Below are positions 25,068 to 33,386 of a stretch of DNA of 53,064 nucleotides, piece after piece. Below the pieces are notes generated by a model. The model did no database searches. It was not told where the DNA came from and saw nothing but the letters and a program-made list of their open reading frames with translations. Source of the DNA: Oscillospiraceae bacterium (GTDB lineage: Bacteria; Bacillota; Clostridia; Oscillospirales; Oscillospiraceae); contig JAFZQE010000044.1 of assembly GCA_017552325.1 (NCBI GenBank), positions 1 to 53,064 of the forward strand, given 5' to 3'. Position 1 is the stretch's first letter; each line of letters starts with the position of its first letter. The translations under genes and the position numbers were made by a program.

Positions 25068-25931
25068 TCATTTCAGCGGCGGAAGCTCGTGGATGTCGTA
25101 GGTGTCGTAGTAGATCTCGAAGGCTGTCTCCACATCGCCGGAGAGCTCGATCAGGGCTCCGGCCTGGAACATGGTGGAGAGCGTGCCGGAGGGCGCTTTC
25201 CACGCGGCGTTGGAGACCACGCTGATCGCGGGCTCCCCTTCCGGATTGTCGGCGCGCAGGATCGCCTCCGCGCCGAACAGGAGCGTACCGGTGGCGATGT
25301 GGTAGTCGCTGGAGACGATGACCAGCTCCTTCACCTGCGGATACCTCGCCTCCAGGATATCAAAGGTATAAATGGCGTTCTGCGCCGTGGTGAGGGATTT
25401 GTCCTCCACGATCACCCGCCCGGCGGCGACGCCGTTTTCGATCAGCCACTCCGCCATGCGCCCGGCCTCCGTGGCCGTCTCGTCCTCGGCCGCTGTGCCG
25501 CCGCCGGTGCAGACGATCAAGGCGTTCGGATACTTCTCCGCGCAGCGCTGCGCGACCGTCAGGCGTTCGACCAGCTCGTCGCGCATCGTGCCGTCCGGGG
25601 CAAGCTGAAAGCCCAGCACGACAAAGCACAGTTCGTCGGTATCCGTGAGGCCCTCCGGAAGCACGTCAACGTTGAGCTCAAGCTGCGAATTGGCCTTCCA
25701 CCACAGCATCATGATGCGGTCCCAGCGCGCGCCGAGATTCGGGTCCGTCTCCTTCAGCTCGCGCAGAAGCTCCTCCACCCGCTGATCGGCCTCGCCGCCG
25801 TAGCTGCCGTAGTCGACGACCATCTCCTCGATGATCTCCTGCGCGCCGCGCTTTTCGGCCTTTTGCCCGCAGCCTGCGCACAGAAGCAGCAAAAACAGAG
25901 GGATCAGGATGAAAACCGCTTTTCGTTTCAT
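25068..25931 (-). CDS. DUF218 (YdcF/SanA/ElyC-like) lipoprotein
   Basis: This 287-residue surface lipoprotein has the signal peptide MKRKAVFILIPLFLLLLCAG with lipobox Cys21. After a helical region (about 30-95) the DUF218 Rossmann-like domain has CFVVLGFQL, VCTGGGTAAEDETATEAGRM, a VEDKSLTTAQNA segment and IVSSDYHIAT. In other bacteria this family is linked to envelope integrity and vancomycin sensitivity, but its reaction is unproven. It lies 25 bases after the MATE-GHKL gene, so it is the last member of the long signalling operon and suggests an envelope-related output (inference). GAAGGA lies ahead of the ATG. Confidence 0.8.
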   Translation of the reverse strand: MKRKAVFILIPLFLLLLCAGCGQKAEKRGAQEIIEEMVVDYGSYGGEADQRVEELLRELKETDPNLGARWDRIMMLWWKANSQLELNVDVLPEGLTDTDELCFVVLGFQLAPDGTMRDELVERLTVAQRCAEKYPNALIVCTGGGTAAEDETATEAGRMAEWLIENGVAAGRVIVEDKSLTTAQNAIYTFDILEARYPQVKELVIVSSDYHIATGTLLFGAEAILRADNPEGEPAISVVSNAAWKAPSGTLSTMFQAGALIELSGDVETAFEIYYDTYDIHELPPLK

Positions 25932-25956
25932 AACCGGGCTTCCTTCTTTCCGATAT

Positions 25957-27729
25957 TCAAATGCTGATCGTCAGCACGTTGAGTCCGAGGATATTCTGGT
26001 ACTGCACGTCCCGCGCGATCTTGAAGACCATGCGGATCCCGATGTTCTTCGTGATATCGTCGCCCTCAGTGAGCTGCTGCCGCTCGCCCGGGTCAAAGGG
26101 CACGCAGTCGTCCTTGATGCGCAGGATCACGACGTCGTCCTTATGTACGACGCGCACGTCCACGGAATGGCTCTTTTTGTCCTTCCTGAAGCCGTGATCC
26201 ACGACGTTGCCAGCCATCTCCTCCATGGAGAGGCCGGCCAGATAGGCGCGCCGTGCATCGACTCCACGCGCCAGGCAGAAGGTCTGTACGCGCTCAGCGA
26301 CGGAGACGACGTCCTCCATGCTCCTGACGCTCAGATCCAGGCGTTCGTCGGCCCGGGCGCCAAAGTCGTCGGGGACGACCATCAGCTCGTCCATATTCCG
26401 CGGGAAGCGCTTCTTTTTGATCCAGGCGTAGCCGACGATAACAAGGGTCGTGACGACGCCGTTGAGGAAATTGGAAATGTAGACGCTGTTCATGCCGATA
26501 AAACGGATCAGCAGCGCCGTGAAACCGGCTACGCAGATCACGCCGTCCAGCGCCGCGAGCAGATAAACCAGGCCGGTCCTGCCGAAGCTCTGGCTGTAGG
26601 AAATGAAGTGCATGAGGATGATAGACAGCGGCATGCACAGGGGCAGAAGCCGCAGGCCCCAGACCGTCATCATATAGACGGGCTCGGCCGGGTCGCGGAA
26701 AAAGATCCGCGTCAGAGGCTCGGCGCAGAGGACGAGCAGCACGCAGATCGCGCCCATCAGCGGCAGGAAGCGCCGGAACATGACGCGCATGACGTCGGTC
26801 AGCGTCTGCCGGTCCTCCTCGCCGATGCTGACGGAAAACAGCAGACGGGAGACGGCCATCATGCCGACGGGCACGGACCAGAAGATGCTGAGCAGATTGT
26901 TGGCCGCCGCAAAGGCGGAGATGCCGACGCTTCCGACGAAGACGTCGAGCAGATAGTTGACGATAAAGCCGCGCAGCGTCTGGTAGCTGTTGGAGGCGGC
27001 GCCGGGCAGCCCTGTCTTGTAAAGCAGGAAGGCGTCTTTCCAGCGGAGCTTCTGCAGGCGGATCCGCAGATGCGTCTTTCCGGCGAGGAAAGGCTGGACC
27101 TCCACCGCGAGGAAGAACCACAGGCCCAGCGAAGAGGCCAGCGCAAGGCCGAAGGCCTCCATGTGCAGCAGCTGCACGAACAGGAAATTAAAGATGATGT
27201 TGGCGAGGATATAGATCAGGCTCGCGAACATGGTATGCCGGCTCTTGCTCTCGATCGAGAGGAAGGGGACGATGGCGTTGCCGAGCAACAGCGGGATCAG
27301 GCCGATTGCCTGGCCCAGCAGATAGCGGTTGAACAGCAGGCGCACCTTTTCGTCTCCGGTCAGGATACCCGTCAGGTCAAAAAGGCCGAAGAAAAGAAAA
27401 AGCACGGTCAGGACCGCGGCAAGCATCGGAGCAAGGAACAGCGCCAGCGAAAACACCCGCTGCAGATCGTCCTGCCGGTTCCGGCCCAGGTACTTCCCGC
27501 AGAGGATGACCGAACCGCCGACCATGATTAGGCTGACCGAGTTGAGGAACATGCTGATGGGGCTGTACAGACCGACGGCGCTCATCGCGTCGACGCCGAC
27601 ATAGTTGCTGGCAAAGTAGCTGGACACGATGCCGTTGACCGAGCCCACCGCCGCCAGAAAGATCTGGATCGGCAGCAGCCGGAACATCAGCCTCGTAACA
27701 ACTTTCGCATTTGCCTTCTGTTCGTTCAT
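25957..27729 (-). CDS. MATE-type transporter fused to C-terminal GHKL (RsbW-like) ATP-binding domain
   Basis: This 590-residue protein has about 12 transmembrane helices over residues 10-440 in MATE/PST style (YFASNYVGVDAMSAVGLYSP; GNAIVPFLSIESKSRHTMFA). Its cytoplasmic C-terminal domain runs from about 450 to 590. That domain carries an N-box AGLSMEEMAGNVVDHGF (Glu503/504, Asn508, His512), a G1-like IKDDCVPFDP and a G2-like NIGIRMVFKIARD, so it looks able to bind ATP. Normal MATE exporters are about 450 residues and lack this. Fusion to an anti-sigma-type kinase domain, beside a stand-alone RsbW-like kinase and STAS proteins, suggests that the transporter itself is the switch target. Exported substrate is unknown. 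Confidence 0.85.
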   Translation of the reverse strand: MNEQKANAKVVTRLMFRLLPIQIFLAAVGSVNGIVSSYFASNYVGVDAMSAVGLYSPISMFLNSVSLIMVGGSVILCGKYLGRNRQDDLQRVFSLALFLAPMLAAVLTVLFLFFGLFDLTGILTGDEKVRLLFNRYLLGQAIGLIPLLLGNAIVPFLSIESKSRHTMFASLIYILANIIFNFLFVQLLHMEAFGLALASSLGLWFFLAVEVQPFLAGKTHLRIRLQKLRWKDAFLLYKTGLPGAASNSYQTLRGFIVNYLLDVFVGSVGISAFAAANNLLSIFWSVPVGMMAVSRLLFSVSIGEEDRQTLTDVMRVMFRRFLPLMGAICVLLVLCAEPLTRIFFRDPAEPVYMMTVWGLRLLPLCMPLSIILMHFISYSQSFGRTGLVYLLAALDGVICVAGFTALLIRFIGMNSVYISNFLNGVVTTLVIVGYAWIKKKRFPRNMDELMVVPDDFGARADERLDLSVRSMEDVVSVAERVQTFCLARGVDARRAYLAGLSMEEMAGNVVDHGFRKDKKSHSVDVRVVHKDDVVILRIKDDCVPFDPGERQQLTEGDDITKNIGIRMVFKIARDVQYQNILGLNVLTISI

Positions 27730-27745
27730 ACGGCGTATTCCCCGT

Positions 27746-28168
27746 TTACAGCAGTTTTCTCAGCGTCAGAACATTCTCTCCGTCGCGGTACTCGTAGCTC
27801 ATCTCATCCACGAGCTTCTTGGTCATAAAGATGCCCAGGCCGCCGATCTCGCGCTCGTCGGCGCTCAGCGTCACGTCCGGGTCGCTGTTGGCCAGCGGGT
27901 CGTACGGGACGCCTTTGTCCCTGAAGGTGATCGCGGCCGCGGCCGGCGATCCGGAGAGAGTCACGGTAACGACGGCTTCGCCCGTGCCGGGAGCGTAAGC
28001 GTAGTGCGCGATGTTGATAAAGACCTCTTCGACGGCAACGCTCATCTGCATCTGCGTTTTCATCGAAGCGCCGCCAGCATCCAGGCACTCTTCCACAAAG
28101 CCCTGCACGGCTTCCAGATTGCCGGGCACGGCCAGACCCTTCCATTCATTCGTAATCGGTGTCAGCAT
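27746..28168 (-). CDS. RsbW/SpoIIAB-like serine kinase (ATP-binding anti-sigma-type protein)
   Basis: This 140-residue GHKL protein has all ATP-binding elements: N-box SVAVEEVFINIAHYAY (about 43-58, Asn52), G1 FRDKGVPYDPL, G2 GGLGIFMTKKLVDE and closing strands RDGENVLTLRKLL. In partner switching such proteins phosphorylate a STAS antagonist on Ser and hold a target (usually a sigma factor). It is the only stand-alone GHKL protein in this operon with intact catalytic motifs, so it is the best candidate kinase for the four STAS proteins. It lies 16 bases before the MATE-GHKL gene. Confidence 0.88.
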   Translation of the reverse strand: MLTPITNEWKGLAVPGNLEAVQGFVEECLDAGGASMKTQMQMSVAVEEVFINIAHYAYAPGTGEAVVTVTLSGSPAAAAITFRDKGVPYDPLANSDPDVTLSADEREIGGLGIFMTKKLVDEMSYEYRDGENVLTLRKLL

Positions 28169-28178
28169 AAGCGATCCC

Positions 28179-28673
28179 TCACCCGTTTCGTTGTTCTCTC
28201 ATGAGCTGTTCTTTCTTCTGTACGTCTTTCGCTTTCTGCACGATCTTTTCCTTCCAGTCGTCATCCTGGGCGTTGAGCTGATAGGTACTGAACCCGTATT
28301 CGCGCCCCCAGGAGCAGACCACGCTCTCGTCGTCCACATGCAGCGAGATGCGGTAGCGGTTCGGCATCTTCTGCGGCAGCGGCGTCCGGTTGCTGCGCTG
28401 TACCTCGCGCAGGTGGCGGTCGCCGTTGACGATCCCGTCGAGGCGCACGCCGTAGCATCGGAACAGCCGGCGGATGTACTTCTCCGTGCGGAAAGAAGAG
28501 GTATAGATCCACACCTCGTAGCCGAGCTCCTGCAGCTCGCGGATCAACGCCGGCGTCCCCAGCCGCAGCCGCTCCCTGAATATCAGACCGAGCGGGAACG
28601 GGAGCGCCGGCTCGGTTTTGTGCGTTTCCGGCGAGACGAACAGGACCTCGTCCAAATCAAAGGATACTCTCAT
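28179..28673 (-). CDS. HAD-like phosphatase, paralogue of the ParB-HAD C-terminal domain
   Basis: This 164-residue protein opens directly with HAD motif I, SFDLDEVLF (Asp6, Asp8), followed by WIYTSS (motif II, Thr58) and a late acidic motif HVDDES (Asp114/115). The cap is minimal. The stretch around TEKYIRRLFRCYGVRLDGIV and the C-terminal half align well with the C-terminal domain of the preceding ParB-HAD protein, so the two are duplicates. It overlaps that gene by 4 bases (ATGA), implying coupled translation. No close named family is recognised; a phosphoprotein or small-molecule phosphatase role is inference. Confidence 0.7.
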   Translation of the reverse strand: MRVSFDLDEVLFVSPETHKTEPALPFPLGLIFRERLRLGTPALIRELQELGYEVWIYTSSFRTEKYIRRLFRCYGVRLDGIVNGDRHLREVQRSNRTPLPQKMPNRYRISLHVDDESVVCSWGREYGFSTYQLNAQDDDWKEKIVQKAKDVQKKEQLMREQRNG

Positions 28674-29569
28674 GGCGTTTCGCTTTCCGGACTGCTATTT
28701 TCGATCTCTTCGATCGCGGCCATGACCTCCTTCGACCAGTCCGCGGCCTCGCCGCTGAGCTCGAATTCCCGGAAGTCTTTGCTGCCGCCGAAGATCTGCA
28801 GGACCATGCCGCTGTCGATGTGGACCGTGTAGCGGTATTTGTCCGTGATCAGCTTTTCGAGCTTCTTCCCGGCGTCTCCCGCCGCTTTGGCCCGTTTGCC
28901 GATCGCCGTCATGACGCCGTCGATCCCGACATGGTATTTGCGGAAATAGTTCCGGATGTAGTCCGTGGAATAGTATTTCGCGGAATACAGCCAGATATCG
29001 TAGCCGTTTTTGGCAAGGAAGTGGAACAGGGCCGGCACGCCGAGACGGATCCTCTCCGGGTAAAACCTGCTCCACGGGAAGGTCATGGCGCTTTCCAGCG
29101 GCCCTTCCTCCCGGAAGATCACCTCGTCGAGGTCGAGCGCCGCGCGCTTGGTGTGCCGGGAATTCTCGAGGATCTTCCTGACGTCCTCCTCATGCGTGAG
29201 GTTAACGATCCGGATCGGGATCTTCGGCTGCCCGATGCGCAGCGCGGCCGCCCAGCGGTGATGCCCGTTGATGATCCGGTATCCGTCCGGATGCGTCCGC
29301 TCGACGATGATCGGCTCATCGTCGTAATAATGGTCGGAGGTCTTGAGCGCGTTGACGAACATCTGCTGATACTCGGAGATGATCTTGTAGTTCGGGCCGA
29401 TCTTCGGCATGCAGAACTCGTCCTCCGGGTTCGGATGGAGATTGTCGCAGCGCGCCTGACGGGTCAGCAGACGGCGCAGGATCCCGGTCTTGACCGGGAA
29501 ATACACGCCCCTGCTGCTCTCCACCTCCTGCGCGAGATACTCGTCAAAAAGCGATTTGCTTCCTGCCAA
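28670..29569 (-). CDS. ParB/sulfiredoxin-like domain fused to HAD-like domain
   Basis: This 299-residue protein has an N-terminal region (about 55-130) with DEPIIVERTHPDGYRIINGH and the motif NGHHRWAAAL (101-110), the hallmark of the ParB/sulfiredoxin fold that includes nucleases and small phosphotransferases such as SerK. From 143 a HAD-like domain follows: ALDLDEVIF (Asp146, Asp148), DIWLYSAK (motif II) and HIDSGMV (250-256), where the second motif IV acid seen in the paralogue is replaced by Ser. There is no HTH, so a chromosome-segregation ParB role is unlikely. It lies three bases after the PP2C phosphatase gene. A kinase/phosphatase pair acting on a switch component is one possibility (inference). 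Confidence 0.7.
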   Translation of the reverse strand: MAGSKSLFDEYLAQEVESSRGVYFPVKTGILRRLLTRQARCDNLHPNPEDEFCMPKIGPNYKIISEYQQMFVNALKTSDHYYDDEPIIVERTHPDGYRIINGHHRWAAALRIGQPKIPIRIVNLTHEEDVRKILENSRHTKRAALDLDEVIFREEGPLESAMTFPWSRFYPERIRLGVPALFHFLAKNGYDIWLYSAKYYSTDYIRNYFRKYHVGIDGVMTAIGKRAKAAGDAGKKLEKLITDKYRYTVHIDSGMVLQIFGGSKDFREFELSGEAADWSKEVMAAIEEIENSSPESETP

Positions 29570-29572
29570 GGC

Positions 29573-31249
29573 TCAGTCTCCTTTCTTTCCGTTCCCGCGG
29601 TAGTCCAGGCAGAGCATCGTCAGATCGTCGAACTGCTCCGCGTCCCTGACGAAAGCGTCCACATGGCGGCGGACGTTTTTCAGGATCTGCTCGGGCGTTC
29701 CGTCCGCATCCTCGTTGAGCGCGGCAAGCATCCGTTCCGTTCCGAAGAGCCTGTTTTCCGCGTCGGTCGCCTCCGGCACGCCGTCCGTATAGAGAAAGAT
29801 CTTCTCCCCCGGATGCAACGAGAGCTCGTACTCCCGGTATTTTGCGCCGTCCATAGCGCCGATCACAAGACCGTGCTTGTCCTTGAGCAGCTCAAACCGC
29901 CCGTCGGGCTTTTTGAGCACCGGATACTCGTGCCCGGCGTTGGCCGCCGTCAGTTTTCCGGTGGAGATCTCCAGGATGCCCAGCCAGACCGTGACAAACA
30001 TCTGAGCTTCATTGTTCGAGCAGATGGCCTCGTTGGTCTTGTTCAGGATCTCTCCGGGAGATCTGCCCAGCATCGCGACGCTCTGCAGGATGATCTTGCA
30101 GACCATCATAAACAGCGCCGCGGGGATGCCCTTGCCGGACACGTCCGCCATCACCATGCACAGATGGTCCTCGTCGATCAAAAAGAAGTCATAGAAGTCT
30201 CCGCCGACTTCCTTGGCCGGGTCCATGGAGGCGAAAACGTCGAACTCCGTCCGATCCGGAAAGGGCGGAAAAACATGCGGAAGCATGGCCGCCTGAATGC
30301 GGGTCGCCAGGGACAGCTCCGCACCGATGCGTTCCTTCTCGGCAGTCACCGTCTTCAGATTGGTCATATAGGTCGAAACTCCGTCGGCAAGGCTCTTTAC
30401 GTTGTCCGCAAGCAGACGGAGCTCGCCGCTGGATCCTGCCGGCATGGTCACGTCTTCAAAGTCGAGCTCCTCCGGATCGGCGTTGTTCTGCATTTTCCGG
30501 ACGAAAGAGTCGCTGCTCTGCGTGAGCTTGACGATCGGCCCGGTCAGATAGCGATCGGTGTTGATAAGGTACACAAAAGCCACAAGCGCCGTCAGGACGG
30601 CGGCGATCAGCACGAGCGTGCGCAGATAGTGATGCAGGTCAATGTTGATCCGGTTGATGTCGATCTCGACACAGATCAGGCCGACCGCCTGATCCTCACT
30701 GTCGAAGATGACCCGGTAGCCGTTGAGCATATGCCCGTATTCCGAGGAGTTGCCGTCCAGCGTGCCGTTTTCGCGCATGCCGCTTCTGACCGCCTGCTGA
30801 AAGATGGTAAGCGTGTCGTCCTCAAAGCTTCCTTCCTCGCAGGGCCTTCCCATGTAGCTGTAGATCTCAGACAAAGGAGCGCCCGTGGACAGCTCCTCCT
30901 TTGTCTTTGCGTTGATCGCATAGTGGAGGCTGTGGATATCGTTGATATCCTCAAAATAGATCGCGTAGAGATACTCGATCCGGGAGGAGTCCTTGATCTC
31001 ATTAAGCTCGGAGCGGAATTCTTCATATCCTTCCGGCATTTCGCGCGAGGCGATCATATCGCCGAAAGCGTATTCTTCGCTCGCCCGGTATGCGTATTCC
31101 AGGACCGTTTCCGCATACGTGACATAGCTCTCCTTAACGCTGTCGTGATACAGTTTATAACCGACCACGGCAATGACAGCCGTGAGGACAACCATAAAGG
31201 TGATCGCCATGAGCGCCACTTTTGTTTTGATTTTCATTCCTTTTTTCAC
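29573..31249 (-). CDS. Membrane-bound PP2C (SpoIIE/RsbU-type) phosphatase with extracytoplasmic sensor and HAMP
   Basis: This 558-residue protein dephosphorylates STAS antagonists (family role). TM1 (about 10-31), an extracytoplasmic sensor region of about 175 residues (33-208), TM2 (211-229), HAMP and coiled-coil (232-310), then the PP2C domain: ATRIQAAMLPHVFPPF (316-331), EVGGDFYDFF (347-356, Asp351), MADVSGKGIPAALFM (367-381, Asp369), LYTDGVPEAT and FDDLTML near the end. All metal-binding Asp are present. It is the input of the switch: an external signal would activate dephosphorylation of one or more of the four STAS proteins. The start is GTG 31249; an in-frame ATG at 31237 is an alternative. 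Confidence 0.9.
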   Translation of the reverse strand: MKKGMKIKTKVALMAITFMVVLTAVIAVVGYKLYHDSVKESYVTYAETVLEYAYRASEEYAFGDMIASREMPEGYEEFRSELNEIKDSSRIEYLYAIYFEDINDIHSLHYAINAKTKEELSTGAPLSEIYSYMGRPCEEGSFEDDTLTIFQQAVRSGMRENGTLDGNSSEYGHMLNGYRVIFDSEDQAVGLICVEIDINRINIDLHHYLRTLVLIAAVLTALVAFVYLINTDRYLTGPIVKLTQSSDSFVRKMQNNADPEELDFEDVTMPAGSSGELRLLADNVKSLADGVSTYMTNLKTVTAEKERIGAELSLATRIQAAMLPHVFPPFPDRTEFDVFASMDPAKEVGGDFYDFFLIDEDHLCMVMADVSGKGIPAALFMMVCKIILQSVAMLGRSPGEILNKTNEAICSNNEAQMFVTVWLGILEISTGKLTAANAGHEYPVLKKPDGRFELLKDKHGLVIGAMDGAKYREYELSLHPGEKIFLYTDGVPEATDAENRLFGTERMLAALNEDADGTPEQILKNVRRHVDAFVRDAEQFDDLTMLCLDYRGNGKKGD

Positions 31250-31295
31250 GGCTCGTCATCCGTCCTTTTCGCGTTATTTTACCCCGTCTTCCTGC

Positions 31296-31592
31296 TTATT
31301 CGACAGTCAGGATCTCCGAAAAGCCCGTGACCTCGAAGATCTCCATGATGATCTCTCTCACGCGGACGAGCTTCATCCCGCCCTGCCGGTTCATGGTCTT
31401 CTGCGCGGAAAGCAGCACGCGCAGGCCGGCCGAGGAGATGTACTCCAGCCCGGCAAAGTCCAGCGTCAGCTCGCTCACGCCGGGGAGCGACTCCTTCAGC
31501 GTTTTTTCCAGCTCGGGAGCCGTGCTTGTGTCCAGTCTGCCCTCGAGGGCAAGGGTCAGTGCGCTTCCGTTTTCCGTTTTGCCTATCGTCAT
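31296..31592 (-). CDS. STAS-domain antagonist, copy D
   Basis: This 98-residue SpoIIAA/RsbV-like protein consists of a STAS domain only. YISSAGLRVLLSAQK places the phosphorylatable Ser at 54 (aligned with Ser58 of SpoIIAA). RLDTSTAPELEK is the family start motif. The usual Asp before the Ser is replaced by Ser53, as in all four copies here. It stands next to the PP2C gene and has no GHKL-like partner of its own after it, unlike copies A-C. It could be the copy that pairs with the intact RsbW-like kinase (inference). GAGGAGG lies ahead of the ATG. Confidence 0.9.
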   Translation of the reverse strand: MTIGKTENGSALTLALEGRLDTSTAPELEKTLKESLPGVSELTLDFAGLEYISSAGLRVLLSAQKTMNRQGGMKLVRVREIIMEIFEVTGFSEILTVE

Positions 31593-31605
31593 CGAAAGCT
31601 CCTCC

Positions 31606-32181
31606 TCATTCCAGGTTTCTGTATACGGTCATCTCCACTTCGCTGCCGCGGATGCTGACCTTGACGTCCTTGGCCAGGTGGGAGACCACGGATTTCTCCA
31701 GCTCGTCCCAGGCTTCCTCTGCGTCCGTTTTGTTCTGGCCGATGTACTGATGCAGCCGCTCCTGATAGGATCGCATGGACCATACCATATCGCCGTAAGA
31801 ACCGTCGGAGCTCGTGTCATAGAGGATCGGCAGACCCTCCGCCGGCTCAAAGAAGGCCCGCAGCTTTCCCATGAAGCCGCGCGTGGCTTCGTTTTTCCCG
31901 CTCGTCGACGCGGAAAGAAGCTGCCTGCGCTTATACTCGTCCATGAAGGTATTGCAGTGCAGGTGCAGTTCATACTCCTGTCCCTTGTTTTCGATCCAGA
32001 ACTGGCCGTCGACGTCTCCGGTGATGGCGCGCATCAGGCACATCATTTCCTCGGCCAGGAGGCGAAGATGCAGCGCGCCTTTGTGTGACAGCTTCTGCGT
32101 GAACGCCATCCGATCGGCCTGATCCAGCACCAGGTCGGTCCGGTCATCCTTGCTGGAGACCTTGATCACATCACTTTTCAT
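31606..32181 (-). CDS. Degenerate GHKL-like protein, copy C
   Basis: This 191-residue protein is a paralogue of the products ending at 32508 and 33387. It has the helix LRLLAEEMMCLMRAITGD, which corresponds to the GHKL N-box, but the Asn and His that coordinate Mg-ATP are absent (Leu and Ala there). No glycine-rich G1/G2 box follows; the middle is instead FWIENKGQEYELHLHCNT plus an acidic insert. The closing strands DVKVSIRGSEVEMTVYRNLE resemble RsbW C-terminal strands. I infer a non-catalytic anti-sigma-like partner for the adjacent STAS (copy C upstream or copy D downstream). It is the most diverged of the three. RBS is weak. Confidence 0.6.
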   Translation of the reverse strand: MKSDVIKVSSKDDRTDLVLDQADRMAFTQKLSHKGALHLRLLAEEMMCLMRAITGDVDGQFWIENKGQEYELHLHCNTFMDEYKRRQLLSASTSGKNEATRGFMGKLRAFFEPAEGLPILYDTSSDGSYGDMVWSMRSYQERLHQYIGQNKTDAEEAWDELEKSVVSHLAKDVKVSIRGSEVEMTVYRNLE

Positions 32182-32194
32182 GCCGCTATCTGTT

Positions 32195-32491
32195 TTATTC
32201 GATCGTCAGGATGTCCGAGAAACCCGTGACCTCAAAGATCTCCATCACGATCTCTCCCACATGGATGAGCTTCATGCTGCCCTGGCGGTTCATGGTCTTC
32301 TGCGCGGAAAGCAGCACGCGCAGACCGGCCGAGGAGATGTACTCCAGTCCGTCCAGATCCAGCGTCAGCTCGCTGACGCCGGGCAGAGAGCCCATCAGCA
32401 TCTTTTCCAGATCGGGCGCCGTGACCGTATCCAGACGGCCCTCCAGCGCGATCACAGCCGCCGTTCCGTCCTGCTTTTTGGTAATCGTCAT
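32195..32491 (-). CDS. STAS-domain antagonist, copy C
   Basis: This 98-residue STAS protein has start motif RLDTVTAPDLEK and phosphosite YISSAGLRVLLSAQK with Ser54. I use ATG 32491 (MTITKKQDG), which has GGGGAGG 8 bases upstream and matches the length of the other copies; the longer reading to 32515 would overlap the preceding gene. It differs from copies B and D mainly in the first 15 and the 30-50 regions, so each copy may have its own partner specificity. It precedes the GHKL-like gene copy C by 13 bases. Confidence 0.88.
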   Translation of the reverse strand: MTITKKQDGTAAVIALEGRLDTVTAPDLEKMLMGSLPGVSELTLDLDGLEYISSAGLRVLLSAQKTMNRQGSMKLIHVGEIVMEIFEVTGFSDILTIE

Positions 32492-32507
32492 ACCAGGATC
32501 CTCCCCG

Positions 32508-33041
32508 TCAGGCAAAGCTCTTGACGACCGTCATATCCACTACACCGCCGCGGATCGCGATCTTCACGTCGTCCGCCACACGGCGCAGGACCGAACGCTC
32601 GTAGTGATCCCACTCGGTGTCGTCGGGATGATAGTTCGGGATGTCCGCCGCGATCTCCGCCGGCAGCTCGTAATAGACGTGATCGGCCTCGGCGGTCATG
32701 GCCTCCTCGAACTTGTCGCGCAGCTTGCCCAGGAAGCTGTTGGCCGCTTCGTTCTTGCGGGAGGTGGCGGCGGAAAGGAGCTGATAGCGCTTGTCCTTGT
32801 CCATGGTGGTCTTGGTGTTCAGGTGAAGCTCAAAGGTCTTTCCCTCGCTCTCCAGCCAGAAGGACGCCGTCAGTTCGCCCGTAACGATGCGGGCCATGCT
32901 CAGCATTTCTTCCGTGCAGAGAGTCAGCTGCAGGGTCTCCTTGTGGCTCAGGCCGCGGAACGCCGCGACCTTTTCGGTCTGCTCCAGCGCCTCATCAAAG
33001 CCGACGCCCTGATTGTCAATGCGGATGATGTCAGATTTCAT
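32508..33041 (-). CDS. Degenerate GHKL-like protein, copy B
   Basis: This 177-residue protein is close to copy A in its first 110 residues (MKSDIIRIDNQG; LCTEEMLSMARIVTGE; FWLESEGKTFELHLNTKT; SRKNEAANSFLGKLRD) but differs in the 115-145 acidic stretch. N-box Asn and His are replaced (Met, Ile) and no G-box is found, so ATP binding is unlikely. The closing strands are DDVKIAIRGGVVDMTVVKSF. The conserved shell with a variable segment suggests an interaction surface tuned to one STAS. AAGGAGGAAG lies ahead of the ATG. The start of STAS copy C follows 16 bases after its stop. Confidence 0.62.
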   Translation of the reverse strand: MKSDIIRIDNQGVGFDEALEQTEKVAAFRGLSHKETLQLTLCTEEMLSMARIVTGELTASFWLESEGKTFELHLNTKTTMDKDKRYQLLSAATSRKNEAANSFLGKLRDKFEEAMTAEADHVYYELPAEIAADIPNYHPDDTEWDHYERSVLRRVADDVKIAIRGGVVDMTVVKSFA

Positions 33042-33071
33042 GTTTCTTCCTCCTTGTATTCAGCTTCCCGC

Positions 33072-33368
33072 TTACCCGATGGTCAGGATATCGGCAAAGC
33101 CGGTGACTTCGAAGATCTCCATGATGGTCTCGTTCACATGGACGAGCTTCATCGCGCCCTGCCGGTTCATGGTCTTCTGCGCGGAAAGCAGCACGCGCAG
33201 ACCGGCCGAGGAGATGTAATCAAGCCCGGCAAAGTCCAGCGTGAGTTCCTTCACGCCGTCCAGAGAAGCTTTCAGCTCCTTCTCCAGCTCCGGCGCGGTC
33301 ACGGTGTCCAGTCTGCCCGCCAGGGCGAGCTCGAGCGCGCTCTCGTTCTGTTTCTTGGAAATGGTCAT
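33072..33368 (-). CDS. STAS-domain antagonist, copy B
   Basis: This 98-residue STAS protein has RLDTVTAPELEKELKASLDG, DFAGLDYISSAG with phosphosite Ser54, and the shared C-terminus EIFEVTGFADILTIG. It is the second copy in transcription order, 18 bases after GHKL-like copy A and 30 bases before GHKL-like copy B. The pairing STAS-then-GHKL suggests each unit acts as a cognate pair. AGGAGGAC lies ahead of the ATG. Confidence 0.9.
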   Translation of the reverse strand: MTISKKQNESALELALAGRLDTVTAPELEKELKASLDGVKELTLDFAGLDYISSAGLRVLLSAQKTMNRQGAMKLVHVNETIMEIFEVTGFADILTIG

Positions 33369-33386
33369 TTCGGTGTCCTCCTTCTG

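Noticed and set aside
28670-29569. Chromosome-partition ParB
   Set aside because: There is no HTH or dimerisation domain and no ParA; the ParB-like part is fused to a HAD domain.
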